From assembly GCF_024643205.1 (NCBI RefSeq), contig NZ_JAMKQJ010000008.1, forward strand, positions 124,001-188,000: 64,000 bases of DNA, written 5' to 3'. Of this stretch, positions 8,740 to 17,765 are shown piece by piece (the stretch's first letter is position 1; the number at the start of each line of letters is the position of its first letter). Below the pieces are notes generated by a model that was given only the letters and a program-made list of their open reading frames with translations, ran no database searches and was not told the DNA's origin. Source of the stretch: Parapedobacter tibetensis. GTDB lineage: Bacteria; Bacteroidota; Bacteroidia; Sphingobacteriales; Sphingobacteriaceae. A program made the position numbers and the translations under genes.

Positions 8740-10875
8740 ATGGAGAATATGTTGAAGAAAGTTTTTTTTGCGTTGTTTGTGGTAGCCATTGCAGCTTGCG
8801 GTTCCAAGCCGCGAGTCAACTTGGAATCGGAACCGGGAGCCTTGCAGCCCACAGCACAGCATGCGGTGATTGCCAAGGATGTGGTAGGGTTATTTGAATC
8901 GGTAAGCTATAAGAAAGTGCCTTTTGGCGATTCCATATCTTCCATTATCTTCAATAACCTTATCGAAGCCATGGACCAAGGCAAAAACTATTTGATGCAG
9001 TCAGACATCGATGGGTTTGAACAATATCGAAATACGTTGAGTAAGGACTTCCGTGATGGCGATTTAAGCGCGGCATACCATATTTTCAATGTGTACATGA
9101 AGCGTTATCTCGAGCGGTTGGAGTATGCTTTGGCGGCGGTGGATGCAGATCATGATTTCTCAATAGACGAAACTTATGTGTATAACCGCGAGAAGGACGG
9201 TTGGTTTGCTTCTGAAGCGGAAGCCGATGATCAATGGCGTAGGCGGGTAAAGTATGATTTACTGAATCTTCGGCTTAGTGGCAACGGTGATGATGATTCA
9301 ACCGCTACAAAGCAAAAGGAAACATTAGTTAGCCGTTACAAGAACCTGATCTCGATGGCTAAGAAAACGGATAATAATGAGGCTTTCCAGATTATCATGA
9401 GTGCGTTGACCGATGCCATTGATCCCCATACCAGCTATTTCAATCCTTATTTTGCACAACGGTTCAATGAAGAGATGGCCAATACTTTTGAGGGTATCGG
9501 TGCACGGCTTACCATGGAAAACGAAGTGGTAAAGGTAGCGGAAGTCATCGTTGGAGGACCCGTATATAAGGAAAAGGCATTGAGTATTGATGACCGGATT
9601 ATTGGGGTTTCCCAAGGTAAGGATGGGAAATTTGAAGATATAATCGGTTGGAAGCTCGACCACGCCGTTTCAAAAATCAAAGGCCCAAAAGGCACCGTAG
9701 TACGCCTTAAGGTTATTCCAGCAGGAGAGGATTTGACCGCGGAGCCAAAAATCGTATCGTTGACGCGTGAAAAAATCGTTATAGAGGAAGAGTCTGCGAA
9801 GCGCGAAATCAAGGAAGTGATTGGCGAGGATGGCAAAACTTATCGAGTAGGTATCATAAGCTTACCTAAATTCTATATTGATTTTGAAGCTTACCGTAAA
9901 AACGATCCCAATTATAAAAGCACTACACGTGATGTTAGGTTACTGCTCGATTCGCTGAGCCAGGAAAATGTGGATGCGGTGGTAATGGACCTACGCTTTA
10001 ATGGTGGGGGCTCATTGCAAGAATCCATTGAGCTGACGGGCTTGTTTATCGATAAGGGACCTGTGGTGCAGGTACGTGACACACGCAATCGCGTTGAAGT
10101 GAATAGGGATCAAGATGAAAGTGTGGCATGGGATGGGCCTTTAGGAGTGATTATCAATCGTTTCAGTGCATCAGCGTCTGAGATTTTTGCCGCAGCCATT
10201 CAGGATTACGGCAGGGGAATCGTTTTGGGATCGCAGTCCTATGGTAAGGGAACAGTACAGTCGGCAATCGATATGAGCCGGGTAATCAGCCCTACGGATC
10301 GTTTGTTGCTGAAAGCCAAAGCGGACAATAAAGAGGGGCTTCCAGTTGGCGCTCCCCAATTTGGACAGATAAACATCACATTGGCCAAGTTTTACCGGAT
10401 CACGGGGAGCAGTACCCAGCACAAAGGTGTTGAACCAGATATCGTATTCCCTTCCCTGTATTCTGCCGAAAAATATGGGGAAAGCTCCGAGCCCTCCGCG
10501 TTGCCATGGGATCAAATCAACGCTACGGATTTCGTCCCACTAGCTGACTTGAACAACGTAGTTACCCAATTGGCGCAGAAGCATCAGTCGCGTATGGAAG
10601 CTTCGCCTGCTTATAAATTTCTACTGGAAGATATTGACGTGATGCAGCAGCGCGAATCTGAGTACAGTGTGACGCTTCAAGAAGATAAATTAAAAAAGGA
10701 ACGTGAAGAAAACCGCTTAAAAAGTAAGAATCGTACGGATGCCCTCAAAAAAATGCAGGTAAACCTGCCCTTGGGTGGTGTAGCTACTACTTCAAACATT
10801 GACGAAGGACTGGATTTTATCCAAGAAGAAAGCTTATCCGTTGTGGCAGATTATGTGGCTTTATTGAAGAAATAG
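8740..10875 (+). CDS. prc: Tail-specific (C-terminal processing) protease, S41 family
   Basis: The 711-residue protein is the periplasmic Ser/Lys protease Prc/CtpA, which degrades proteins from their C-termini. It begins with a lipoprotein-type signal (FVVAIAAC, with Cys in the lipobox). An N-terminal helical domain (to about 230) comes next, then a PDZ domain (about 240-340) and the S41 core. Ser478 in SASASEIFAA and Lys503 in YGKGTVQS are spaced 25 residues apart, as in E. coli Prc. The RFNGGGSLQE oxyanion segment precedes them. A charged coiled C-terminal domain ends the protein. A second possible start lies three codons in (8749). A terminator follows at 10903. Confidence 0.92.
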   Translation: MENMLKKVFFALFVVAIAACGSKPRVNLESEPGALQPTAQHAVIAKDVVGLFESVSYKKVPFGDSISSIIFNNLIEAMDQGKNYLMQSDIDGFEQYRNTLSKDFRDGDLSAAYHIFNVYMKRYLERLEYALAAVDADHDFSIDETYVYNREKDGWFASEAEADDQWRRRVKYDLLNLRLSGNGDDDSTATKQKETLVSRYKNLISMAKKTDNNEAFQIIMSALTDAIDPHTSYFNPYFAQRFNEEMANTFEGIGARLTMENEVVKVAEVIVGGPVYKEKALSIDDRIIGVSQGKDGKFEDIIGWKLDHAVSKIKGPKGTVVRLKVIPAGEDLTAEPKIVSLTREKIVIEEESAKREIKEVIGEDGKTYRVGIISLPKFYIDFEAYRKNDPNYKSTTRDVRLLLDSLSQENVDAVVMDLRFNGGGSLQESIELTGLFIDKGPVVQVRDTRNRVEVNRDQDESVAWDGPLGVIINRFSASASEIFAAAIQDYGRGIVLGSQSYGKGTVQSAIDMSRVISPTDRLLLKAKADNKEGLPVGAPQFGQINITLAKFYRITGSSTQHKGVEPDIVFPSLYSAEKYGESSEPSALPWDQINATDFVPLADLNNVVTQLAQKHQSRMEASPAYKFLLEDIDVMQQRESEYSVTLQEDKLKKEREENRLKSKNRTDALKKMQVNLPLGGVATTSNIDEGLDFIQEESLSVVADYVALLKK

Positions 10876-10902
10876 CTGCTGATCACTTTAAAAATACGTC
10901 GA

Positions 10903-10932
10903 GCCATCTGCCTGTAGGCGGATGGCTTTTTT
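10903..10932 (+). terminator. Rho-independent terminator after prc
   Basis: GCCATCTGCC (10903-10912) pairs with GGCGGATGGC (10917-10926) around a TGTA loop, with one G-T pair. Six T residues follow at 10927-10932. It lies 27 bp after the prc stop codon. Confidence 0.85.
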
Positions 10933-11028
10933 GTTTATAATCTTGCTAACCTTGACACCACAACCACGGCACCATCAAATCCAAACCAGGACGCGAGATA
11001 CTACTTTTCGACTTGATTATAGCTAGCG

Positions 11029-11688
11029 CTATGGGTTCTGTTCGAGTATAATCGTGCCCGCATATGCGCTATTGGAGACGAGCCCGGATTCCTCGTCGAT
11101 GAAGGCGATGTAAGCATTGCAGGGGCTATCGACCAGATAACGGAGGTCATTCACTGCTATCGTATCTTCCAATTGATAAGCTCTTGCTCCATAGATGTGA
11201 TAGTCAGAGGTATTTTCACTGGGTATATGCAGCAGTAATAGCGTTCGAGCCCCTCCCGGCAAATCACGTGGACCGGGTTTATCCCACTTGAAGCGTACCA
11301 CGTCCCCATCCTGTTTCGCAACGGGATTTGCGGGTGGGGTCAGCGGTCCCTGACTAAACCTGAATGCTTCGGGGTTGACGGCAAAAACACCGTCGGTCAC
11401 CTCCATGATGGCCTTGTTGAGGTTGTAAGACATAGCAGCATTGTGCCCGCTTCGGGGCGAAGCATTGTCCTTAAATCCGAAACGGAGCAGCCTTTTTATC
11501 GGTCGTAACCATTCCTGCATCACGGTAAATCTGGCGCGTTGCCTTGCCTGAAGTGGGGTTGGTTTGCGCTTCTTTTTGGGCTGATGGGGTAAGGAGCGGG
11601 CACGTGTTTGGTTGCCCACCTGGTAAAAAATGACGTTGCCAACCCTGCCTGATACCGGTCCGTTAATGCCTTCTGTTAGGATGCCCAT
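11029..11688 (-). CDS. DUF6266 family protein
   Basis: The 219-residue product starts MGILTEGINGPVSGRVGNVI, the characteristic N-terminus of DUF6266 proteins, which are common in Bacteroidota and of unknown function. A basic stretch (QPKKKRKPTPLQARQRARF, about residues 36-54) follows. The C-terminal half has a beta-rich look (RFKWDKPGP, TLLLLHIP, YIAFIDEESG). There is no signal peptide and no transmembrane segment. The gene is single, facing away from the PUL and separated from it by about 600 bp. I cannot suggest a specific role. Confidence 0.7.
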   Translation of the reverse strand: MGILTEGINGPVSGRVGNVIFYQVGNQTRARSLPHQPKKKRKPTPLQARQRARFTVMQEWLRPIKRLLRFGFKDNASPRSGHNAAMSYNLNKAIMEVTDGVFAVNPEAFRFSQGPLTPPANPVAKQDGDVVRFKWDKPGPRDLPGGARTLLLLHIPSENTSDYHIYGARAYQLEDTIAVNDLRYLVDSPCNAYIAFIDEESGLVSNSAYAGTIILEQNP

Positions 11689-12010
11689 ATACCTATAATT
11701 TAGTCTTCATTTACCCCAAATCTAAATAAAATAAATAGATAAGCATAAAATAATTTTGATTTTAGTTTAAGTTTATTCGGTTTCTATTCGATTAAACTCC
11801 GAATGAAATCCGAACTAATTCCGAATTTTAACCGAATTAACAATATGATAATATTAGATTAGTTGTGAGCCGGGGGTAATGGATACATAGCCAATACAGC
11901 GATTGTTGCTCCTATAATTGGTGCAGGTGTTAAGAGCAACATCAACGGTGTGGAAGCTATGAACTTTCTAAAAGTGCTGTTTGCATCGTGTCGACAGAAA
12001 TAAAGTAAAT

Positions 12011-12030
12011 ACCATAACAAACCAAACCAG
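12011..12030 (+). promoter_or_regulatory. Upstream (distal) ACCAN operator of operon A
   Basis: The 20 bp read as four pentamers ACCAT-AACAA-ACCAA-ACCAG, one of them degenerate. It starts exactly 138 bp upstream of the main operator. The same spacing is seen at 26603/26741 and nearly the same at 37640/37776. Confidence 0.6.
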
Positions 12031-12100
12031 CGTTTCATATTTTTAGTTATTGTACTAATATACTGATTATAAATAATATAGTAAAATATTTGAGAAATTA

Positions 12101-12132
12101 TTTGGATTGAATGTCGGAATGTCTTATACTTG
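12101..12132 (+). promoter_or_regulatory. Promoter of operon A
   Basis: TTTG (12101-12104), 20 bp, TATACTTG (12125-12132). The flanking text AATTATTTGGATTGAATGT is almost identical to that at the operon B promoter, and TATACTTGCA is shared by all three PUL promoters. Transcription should start near 12137. Confidence 0.75.
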
Positions 12133-12148
12133 CATTTGTGGTTTAATT

Positions 12149-12168
12149 ACCAGACCATACCAGACCAA
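12149..12168 (+). promoter_or_regulatory. Main ACCAN operator of operon A
   Basis: Four perfect tandem pentamers ACCAG-ACCAT-ACCAG-ACCAA begin 24 bp after the start of the -7 box, so they lie at roughly +12 to +31. Equivalent arrays occur at 26741-26760 and 37776-37795. They are the likely binding site for the GntR-LacI-type regulator at 25528-26565. Confidence 0.75.
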
Positions 12169-12286
12169 TTTGAACAAAAGTAATAGGAGGATGTGATACC
12201 AATTAATAAACCGTCAAAATGGTACAATTTTATGTTATGTCGATTGACGCGTGTGCAAGCGGGGATACGCCTCTAGATAGGTTGAT

Positions 12287-14497
12287 ATGAAGTATACAGG
12301 AATCAAGGTGCAATTTGCCGCGCTTTTGACTGTTTTAAGCACTTTTGCGTTTGCTGTTGATTTAGAAGTTATCGAAAATGATGACGCCATTGAGCTGCGG
12401 ACGGATATACATCATATCAAAATCTGGAAGGAAGGATTCCGGTATGCTATCAGTAGGAACGGAAAGCAGCTATTGGGTGCACACGAAGAGGCAGGCCTGG
12501 TTTACCTAAGCTCACCGGTAGCCCAAACCCGGCTGTTGAAGATGTATGACGATTCAGTGGCTATGTCAGTGAGTAATCGCTTGGGGATACAAGCTGTCGT
12601 CGGCATTAAGTTTTACGGAAATTGCTTTAAGCTTTCTGCGACATTTGTCGATTCGGATATTCAGGGTTCAATCTTTTTCAGGACAAAAGGAACCACACCA
12701 GCGTATGGGTTATCGGATCACGCGGCATTCAGGAAGGATCCCTCAACAGAAGTCACTGGTTATTCATCGAATTACTTTGGTGCATTGTCCGATGGAAAGC
12801 CGTCGCGTCTGACTAGCAATTTTGTCATTAGTCCGGCAAACCAGATTGCTATTGTCAATATGGAACCTGCGAAGAAAATCATAGCTGTTTCGCACGCTGA
12901 GTGGAAGCAGGGTAGCGTTTACGTGAATTCGATTCCGTCGCTATATTATTTCACGGGCAATGCTAAAGAGATTTACAAGGATTACCTCGATGTGAGGAAT
13001 AGGGAAGGCTATAAGGTTTACAAACCAAAATACGAATGGTTTGGGGTTGGCTGGGAGGCATTCGGTGCACTAGGTTGGATTACGAATCATCAGACTATTC
13101 GAGCGAATGTAGATGCGTATTTAAAATTGGGTTACCCGTTGAGCTGGATGGTCGTCGGGTCTGGATTCTGGCCCAATAAGGAAGACCGTCTATTGGCCAC
13201 AACCAGCTTTGGTGCCTGGGATAACGAAAAATATCCGGATCCGGAAGGATTTATAACCTACTATAAACAGCTCGGATTGAAAGTGATTCTGGGGTTGCGC
13301 ATCGCATTTATACCCAATGGATTATATACAGACGAAGGATTAGAGAAGGAATATTTCATCCAAAAAGACGGTAAACCGCGGTTATTTAAGGTGAACTTCC
13401 CCAAGTCAGATTGCTATCTTCTGGACAGCAATAATCCGAGGGCTGTGGCGTGGTATTTGACATTGTGCGAGAAATGGTTGGCTTATGGGGTAGATGGCTT
13501 CAAGGAAGATTTGTTTGGTTACGAAATAGGCGATTTCGATGATGACAAGCTCGATGCCGTAAACCGTGGATTGATGGATAAAGGTGTTTATGTGATGGGG
13601 CGGAACGGATACTTGGGCTCTCCCATGGATATACACCGGTATGACGATTTCAACTTTAATCAAAATCAGGATCGCGGCCCAGTAAATGGCTTGGCGTTTT
13701 CGTATAGTGGATTTCCATATACGTATCCGGATATCGTAGGCGGTACCGGATTGGCAGGAGATCGTTTCGGGAAAATTGATCGTGACAAGCTGCGGATTTA
13801 CCTGATGAGAAATGTGCGATACGCTTCGCTAAACCCATCGATGTCATTTGGTTTCGGCGTATGGCAACTGGGCGACAAGCAGGTAGCTGATGTATGTCTG
13901 GATGCAGCCAAACGCCACCACGCATTGCAGCCTTACATCTTCGATGCGGCGTTGAAGGCCTATGAAACGGGTTTTCCATACCCACTGACCCCGCTGCCCC
14001 TTGCCTTTGAGCAAGATACGTTAACCTATCATCGCGAGAACAATAACCAAAGGGGGTATCAATGGATGATCGGAGAATCGTTGATGGCGTATCCCTTGTA
14101 TGGAAACGACTATGATACGACCAATCAACGAGATGTTTACCTCCCGCAGGGTACTTGGATCGACTACGACAGCGGCGAAAAATATCAAGGGCCAATGATG
14201 CTCGAAGATTTTAATATCCCTGTTGATAAGACTCCGCTGTTCGTTGGAGGCAATGGATTTGTGGTTGAACAAACGGAAGGTAGGTTATACGCCCGGATAT
14301 ATGATGTAGGTTTTGCCGGAAGCGTTGTTTTCAGGCATAAAGACGGGCAAAGCCAATCGCTCGTTGACATCCGAAATACGTCATCAAAAGAACCTATTGT
14401 GACGAATTTGACCACCGGAAAAAGGGTGGAAACGGAACGGGAACGGCACGCTTTTCAATTTGAATTGGAAGCGGGACATCACTATGCGATAGAGTGA
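12287..14497 (+). CDS. Glycoside hydrolase family 31 enzyme
   Basis: The 736-residue protein has a signal peptide (to about residue 24), so it is periplasmic or surface-exposed. An N-terminal beta-sandwich precedes the (beta/alpha)8 barrel beginning near YEWFGVGWEAFG. The candidate nucleophile is Asp408 in DGFKEDLFG and the candidate acid/base Asp462 in NQNQDRGP; both fit GH31 positions. The C-terminal segment (YLPQGTWIDYDSGEKYQGP) is the usual GH31 beta-domain. Family members cleave alpha-glucosides, alpha-xylosides or alpha-galactosides. The GxKxDL version here differs from the common WxDMNE motif, so the substrate stays open. It is the first gene of operon A, directly under the operator-controlled promoter. 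Confidence 0.82.
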   Translation: MKYTGIKVQFAALLTVLSTFAFAVDLEVIENDDAIELRTDIHHIKIWKEGFRYAISRNGKQLLGAHEEAGLVYLSSPVAQTRLLKMYDDSVAMSVSNRLGIQAVVGIKFYGNCFKLSATFVDSDIQGSIFFRTKGTTPAYGLSDHAAFRKDPSTEVTGYSSNYFGALSDGKPSRLTSNFVISPANQIAIVNMEPAKKIIAVSHAEWKQGSVYVNSIPSLYYFTGNAKEIYKDYLDVRNREGYKVYKPKYEWFGVGWEAFGALGWITNHQTIRANVDAYLKLGYPLSWMVVGSGFWPNKEDRLLATTSFGAWDNEKYPDPEGFITYYKQLGLKVILGLRIAFIPNGLYTDEGLEKEYFIQKDGKPRLFKVNFPKSDCYLLDSNNPRAVAWYLTLCEKWLAYGVDGFKEDLFGYEIGDFDDDKLDAVNRGLMDKGVYVMGRNGYLGSPMDIHRYDDFNFNQNQDRGPVNGLAFSYSGFPYTYPDIVGGTGLAGDRFGKIDRDKLRIYLMRNVRYASLNPSMSFGFGVWQLGDKQVADVCLDAAKRHHALQPYIFDAALKAYETGFPYPLTPLPLAFEQDTLTYHRENNNQRGYQWMIGESLMAYPLYGNDYDTTNQRDVYLPQGTWIDYDSGEKYQGPMMLEDFNIPVDKTPLFVGGNGFVVEQTEGRLYARIYDVGFAGSVVFRHKDGQSQSLVDIRNTSSKEPIVTNLTTGKRVETERERHAFQFELEAGHHYAIE

Positions 14498-14550
14498 AAC
14501 GTTTTGTCAACGAATCAGTGAATAGTAGATCAATTTAACCAAAACAAATT

Positions 14551-17500
14551 ATGAAGAATTATGGAACCGTTTTTAGACGGATGTTAGTAAGCTATCCTTC
14601 TGCTTTGGGGGCGCTGGTTTTTAAATGTGTGCCGATTGTCGTCTTATTGGTGAATGTGCAGTACCTTGCCAAAGGGACGCCGTATTCAGCGGAACCTCCG
14701 TCGGTCAATATGGCTCAAACGAAGCAAATCGGGGGGCACATAACAGATCAGACCGGAACTCCCCTAGCGGGCGTGACTGTTACCGTAAAGGGTACATCTG
14801 CCGTTGCGATAACCGACGAAACAGGAGCTTACCGTATCGTTGTTCCAGAAGGTGGAACCGTATTAGTATTTACCACTGTTGGGTTTGAACCCATTGAACG
14901 GGCAATTAACAACGATTCAATCGTCAACGTTTCAATGACTAGTTCAATTAACGATTTGGACGAAGTAGTAGTTGTGGGGTATTCCACCCAGAAAAAAATT
15001 AACCTGACTGGAGCCGTTGATAATGTAAATCTGGAAGATGTACAAGACCGGGTGCTGACTGATGCGAGCCAGATACTGCAAGGAAAGTCCTCAGGGGTTT
15101 TGATTACGCAGATTTCCGGACAGCCTGGGAGAGATAATGCAGAGATCAGAATCCGTGGCATTTCTTCCATTGATAACAATAATGATCCGTTGGTCATTAT
15201 CGATGGGGTCGAATCGACTTTGCGGGATGTGAACCCTAATGACATCGCATCTATTTCGGTCTTGAAAGATGCTTCGGCAGCTTCCATTTATGGTAACCGT
15301 GCTGCGGGTGGTGTGCTGATCGTTACAACGAAGGAGGGAAAGAGTGGTCTGGATGTTAATTATGTGGGCACCGTGTCTATGCAAGAACCCACACGTATTC
15401 CGGAAGCAGCGAGTTCTACCGAGTTTGCCCGGGGTTATAACGAGGGGCGGCTGAATTCGGGGCTACCGGAAGGTTATACGGAGGAGGATATTCAGCTATT
15501 TGAAGAAGGGATATTGCCGGAGTATCAGGGAGTGAACCTATATGACGAGTATTTCTCCAATGCGGTAACACAAAATCATTACCTCAGTGCTAGAGGAGGG
15601 CAGGCGGGTAGCTATAATTTTTCGGTTTCTGGAGGTTACTTGGATCAGGATGGGATCTTGGTTGGGACGGATCAAAGTAAGGTTAGCTACATGGCCAACG
15701 TAAATACGTTTTTTTTGAACGGAAAATTAAAAGTCAGTGGGCGTCTACTCGGCTATGATCGTAAGATGAATGAACTGGTCGGCTCGACTGCGAATGTTTT
15801 GCGGACCGTTGGTTCAGCCCGTTCAACGGCTTATTTTAAGTCTTCCAGTGGACTGTATTCTTATCCTGCTCTTGATTACAGTTCTTACGTAAATGGCGGG
15901 GGAACGTTTCGAAATAATAGTAATCTGAAATATCAATTTGGTTTGGAATTGAAGCCCGTTAAATCCTTAACGTGGAATACGCTGTATGCCAACCAAAATA
16001 ATTCAGCGGATTTTACGCGCTTTTCGCCGAACCAATATACTGCTGGAAGTGTGCTCGATGAGGATGGTGTATTCAGACCTTCGTCCATTAATTTACAACG
16101 GAGCTATTCGACACAAAGAACATTCAATTCTACGCTGAGGTTTGATCCGACTTTTGATGACCTACATCATTTGTCGGTACTGGCCGGATACGAAGCCATC
16201 GAGTTTAAGACTGGTGGATTCGGCGCACAAGGAACCGATCTGTCCGCTAACTTGCCCATTCTTTCCCTTGCGGATCCAGCTTCCATTGCGCCAGTGAACA
16301 TCGGGAATGCGACAAGAACATCGTTATCTTTCTTTGGCCGCGTTAATTACAATTACGACGAAAGGTATTTATTGGAAGCCAACATCCGCCGCGACGGTTC
16401 TTCCAGATTTATGAAAGATAAACGCTGGGGTACTTTTCCATCTGTATCGGCTGGATGGGTACTTTCGAAAGAACCGTTCTTTGGGTCGGTCAACTGGCTG
16501 GACTTATTGAAGTTAAGAGGGTCATGGGGGCTATTGGGGAATTCGGGGATTGGTACCAATTATGCAGCTTCGGATGTATTGTCGGCGGGTCTGGATTATA
16601 ATTTCGGGGGTACCATTGTGCCTGGAACGGCCATCTCTTTGCTGGCCAATCGCAATACCACTTGGGAGACGACTGAGCAGCTCAACATCGGGCTCGACGT
16701 GTCGATCTTAAAACGATTGAATATCAATGTCAATTACTTCGATAAGGAAACTACGGATATCTTGGCGCGTATTACGATTCCCGGATCCTTGGGGGTCTCT
16801 GGAACACCGTATCAAAATGTCGGGACTATGTCGAACAAAGGCTTTGAGCTCAGTTTGGAGTACAACAGCAACCCAGCAAAAGAATTTCAATACAGTATCA
16901 ATGGAAACGTGTCCTATCAGAAAAACCGAGTGATTGATATCGGTCCATTACCTTACATTTTCCATAGTGCGGTTTCAGGCTATTCGCCTCCAGCAGGAGT
17001 CATTCGGTCGGTTGTTGGAGAGTCATTTGGCTCCTACTTTGGAATGGTCGCCGATGGAATCTATCAGATCGACGACTTTAATTGGCAAAACAATAGCGAT
17101 CCCAATGTTGATTTTTACGATCGAGAGTTTGTATTAAGGGAAAACTACGCCGATCCGTCAGGTATTATGCAAAATCCAATGCCGGGGGATATTAAGTTTA
17201 GGGATCTCAACGATGATGGTATAATCAATGACGCCGATAGGCAGATAATTGGTAAGCCGTTGCCGGATTATATTTATTCGTTAAACCTAAACGGCCGGTA
17301 TAAGAACTTTGAACTTAATATACTTACACAGGGTGTTTTAGGGGCTGATGCTTACATTATGGGCGCAATGGCTACGCCGTTTTGGAACGGAACGGGCAGT
17401 ATCTCGAAGGAGATGTATGAAAACCGATGGACGCCCGGAAACCCCAGTACAACCTGGCAGCGGCTTTACGATGATCGTACCCGGGCTAATCTAATCTCGT

Positions 17501-17745
17501 CTTACTACCTGCAGAATGCTTCCTATTTGAGACTTAAAAACATTACACTGGGGTACTCATTTTCGCCGGCTGTATTACATCGATTAATGGTGAAGTCATT
17601 GAAAGTATTCGTCAGTGTGGAAAACGTATTCACCGTTACGAGTTTGAGTAAGGGCTTCGACCCAGAAAAGGGCTTTAACCGGATTACTTCTGATTTCCAT
17701 CCGCAAATACGGACGACAGCATTTGGATTAAACATTGGTTTATAA
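14551..17745 (+). CDS. SusC/RagA-type TonB-dependent outer-membrane glycan transporter (A)
   Basis: The 1064-residue protein imports oligosaccharides across the outer membrane together with SusD. After a long signal region, residues about 60-135 form the carboxypeptidase-D-like domain (GGHITDQTGTPLAGVTVTVK). The TonB-contact segment DEVVVVGYSTQKK follows, then the plug domain with IRIRGISSIDNNNDPLVIID and SISVLKDASAASIYGNRAAG. The remainder is the 22-strand barrel, ending in a short strand (GLNIGL). The N-terminus is unusually long: a hydrophobic stretch only begins after about 19 residues. It lies 54 bp after GH31 and 21 bp before its SusD partner. Confidence 0.95.
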   Translation: MKNYGTVFRRMLVSYPSALGALVFKCVPIVVLLVNVQYLAKGTPYSAEPPSVNMAQTKQIGGHITDQTGTPLAGVTVTVKGTSAVAITDETGAYRIVVPEGGTVLVFTTVGFEPIERAINNDSIVNVSMTSSINDLDEVVVVGYSTQKKINLTGAVDNVNLEDVQDRVLTDASQILQGKSSGVLITQISGQPGRDNAEIRIRGISSIDNNNDPLVIIDGVESTLRDVNPNDIASISVLKDASAASIYGNRAAGGVLIVTTKEGKSGLDVNYVGTVSMQEPTRIPEAASSTEFARGYNEGRLNSGLPEGYTEEDIQLFEEGILPEYQGVNLYDEYFSNAVTQNHYLSARGGQAGSYNFSVSGGYLDQDGILVGTDQSKVSYMANVNTFFLNGKLKVSGRLLGYDRKMNELVGSTANVLRTVGSARSTAYFKSSSGLYSYPALDYSSYVNGGGTFRNNSNLKYQFGLELKPVKSLTWNTLYANQNNSADFTRFSPNQYTAGSVLDEDGVFRPSSINLQRSYSTQRTFNSTLRFDPTFDDLHHLSVLAGYEAIEFKTGGFGAQGTDLSANLPILSLADPASIAPVNIGNATRTSLSFFGRVNYNYDERYLLEANIRRDGSSRFMKDKRWGTFPSVSAGWVLSKEPFFGSVNWLDLLKLRGSWGLLGNSGIGTNYAASDVLSAGLDYNFGGTIVPGTAISLLANRNTTWETTEQLNIGLDVSILKRLNINVNYFDKETTDILARITIPGSLGVSGTPYQNVGTMSNKGFELSLEYNSNPAKEFQYSINGNVSYQKNRVIDIGPLPYIFHSAVSGYSPPAGVIRSVVGESFGSYFGMVADGIYQIDDFNWQNNSDPNVDFYDREFVLRENYADPSGIMQNPMPGDIKFRDLNDDGIINDADRQIIGKPLPDYIYSLNLNGRYKNFELNILTQGVLGADAYIMGAMATPFWNGTGSISKEMYENRWTPGNPSTTWQRLYDDRTRANLISSYYLQNASYLRLKNITLGYSFSPAVLHRLMVKSLKVFVSVENVFTVTSLSKGFDPEKGFNRITSDFHPQIRTTAFGLNIGL

Positions 17746-17765
17746 ACCCGCTTAATTATAAAGAA

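Larger units (their letters stand above)
11689..12286. other. Intergenic region with operon A control sites
   Basis: The 598-bp gap is AT-rich near 11700-11850, with several GAATTAA/CCGAA-like short repeats. A 44-codon open frame without a start codon occurs at 11869-12003 and is probably not a gene. From 12011 on, the region holds the upstream operator, promoter and downstream operator of operon A, listed separately. The rest shows nothing recognisable. Confidence 0.6.

Noticed and set aside
11869..12003. 44-codon open frame (contains ANTAIVAPIIGAGV, ends ASCRQK) in the gap before operon A
   Set aside because: It has no start codon near its 5' end, no promoter and no family I can name. It may be a trace of an old gene but I cannot support it.
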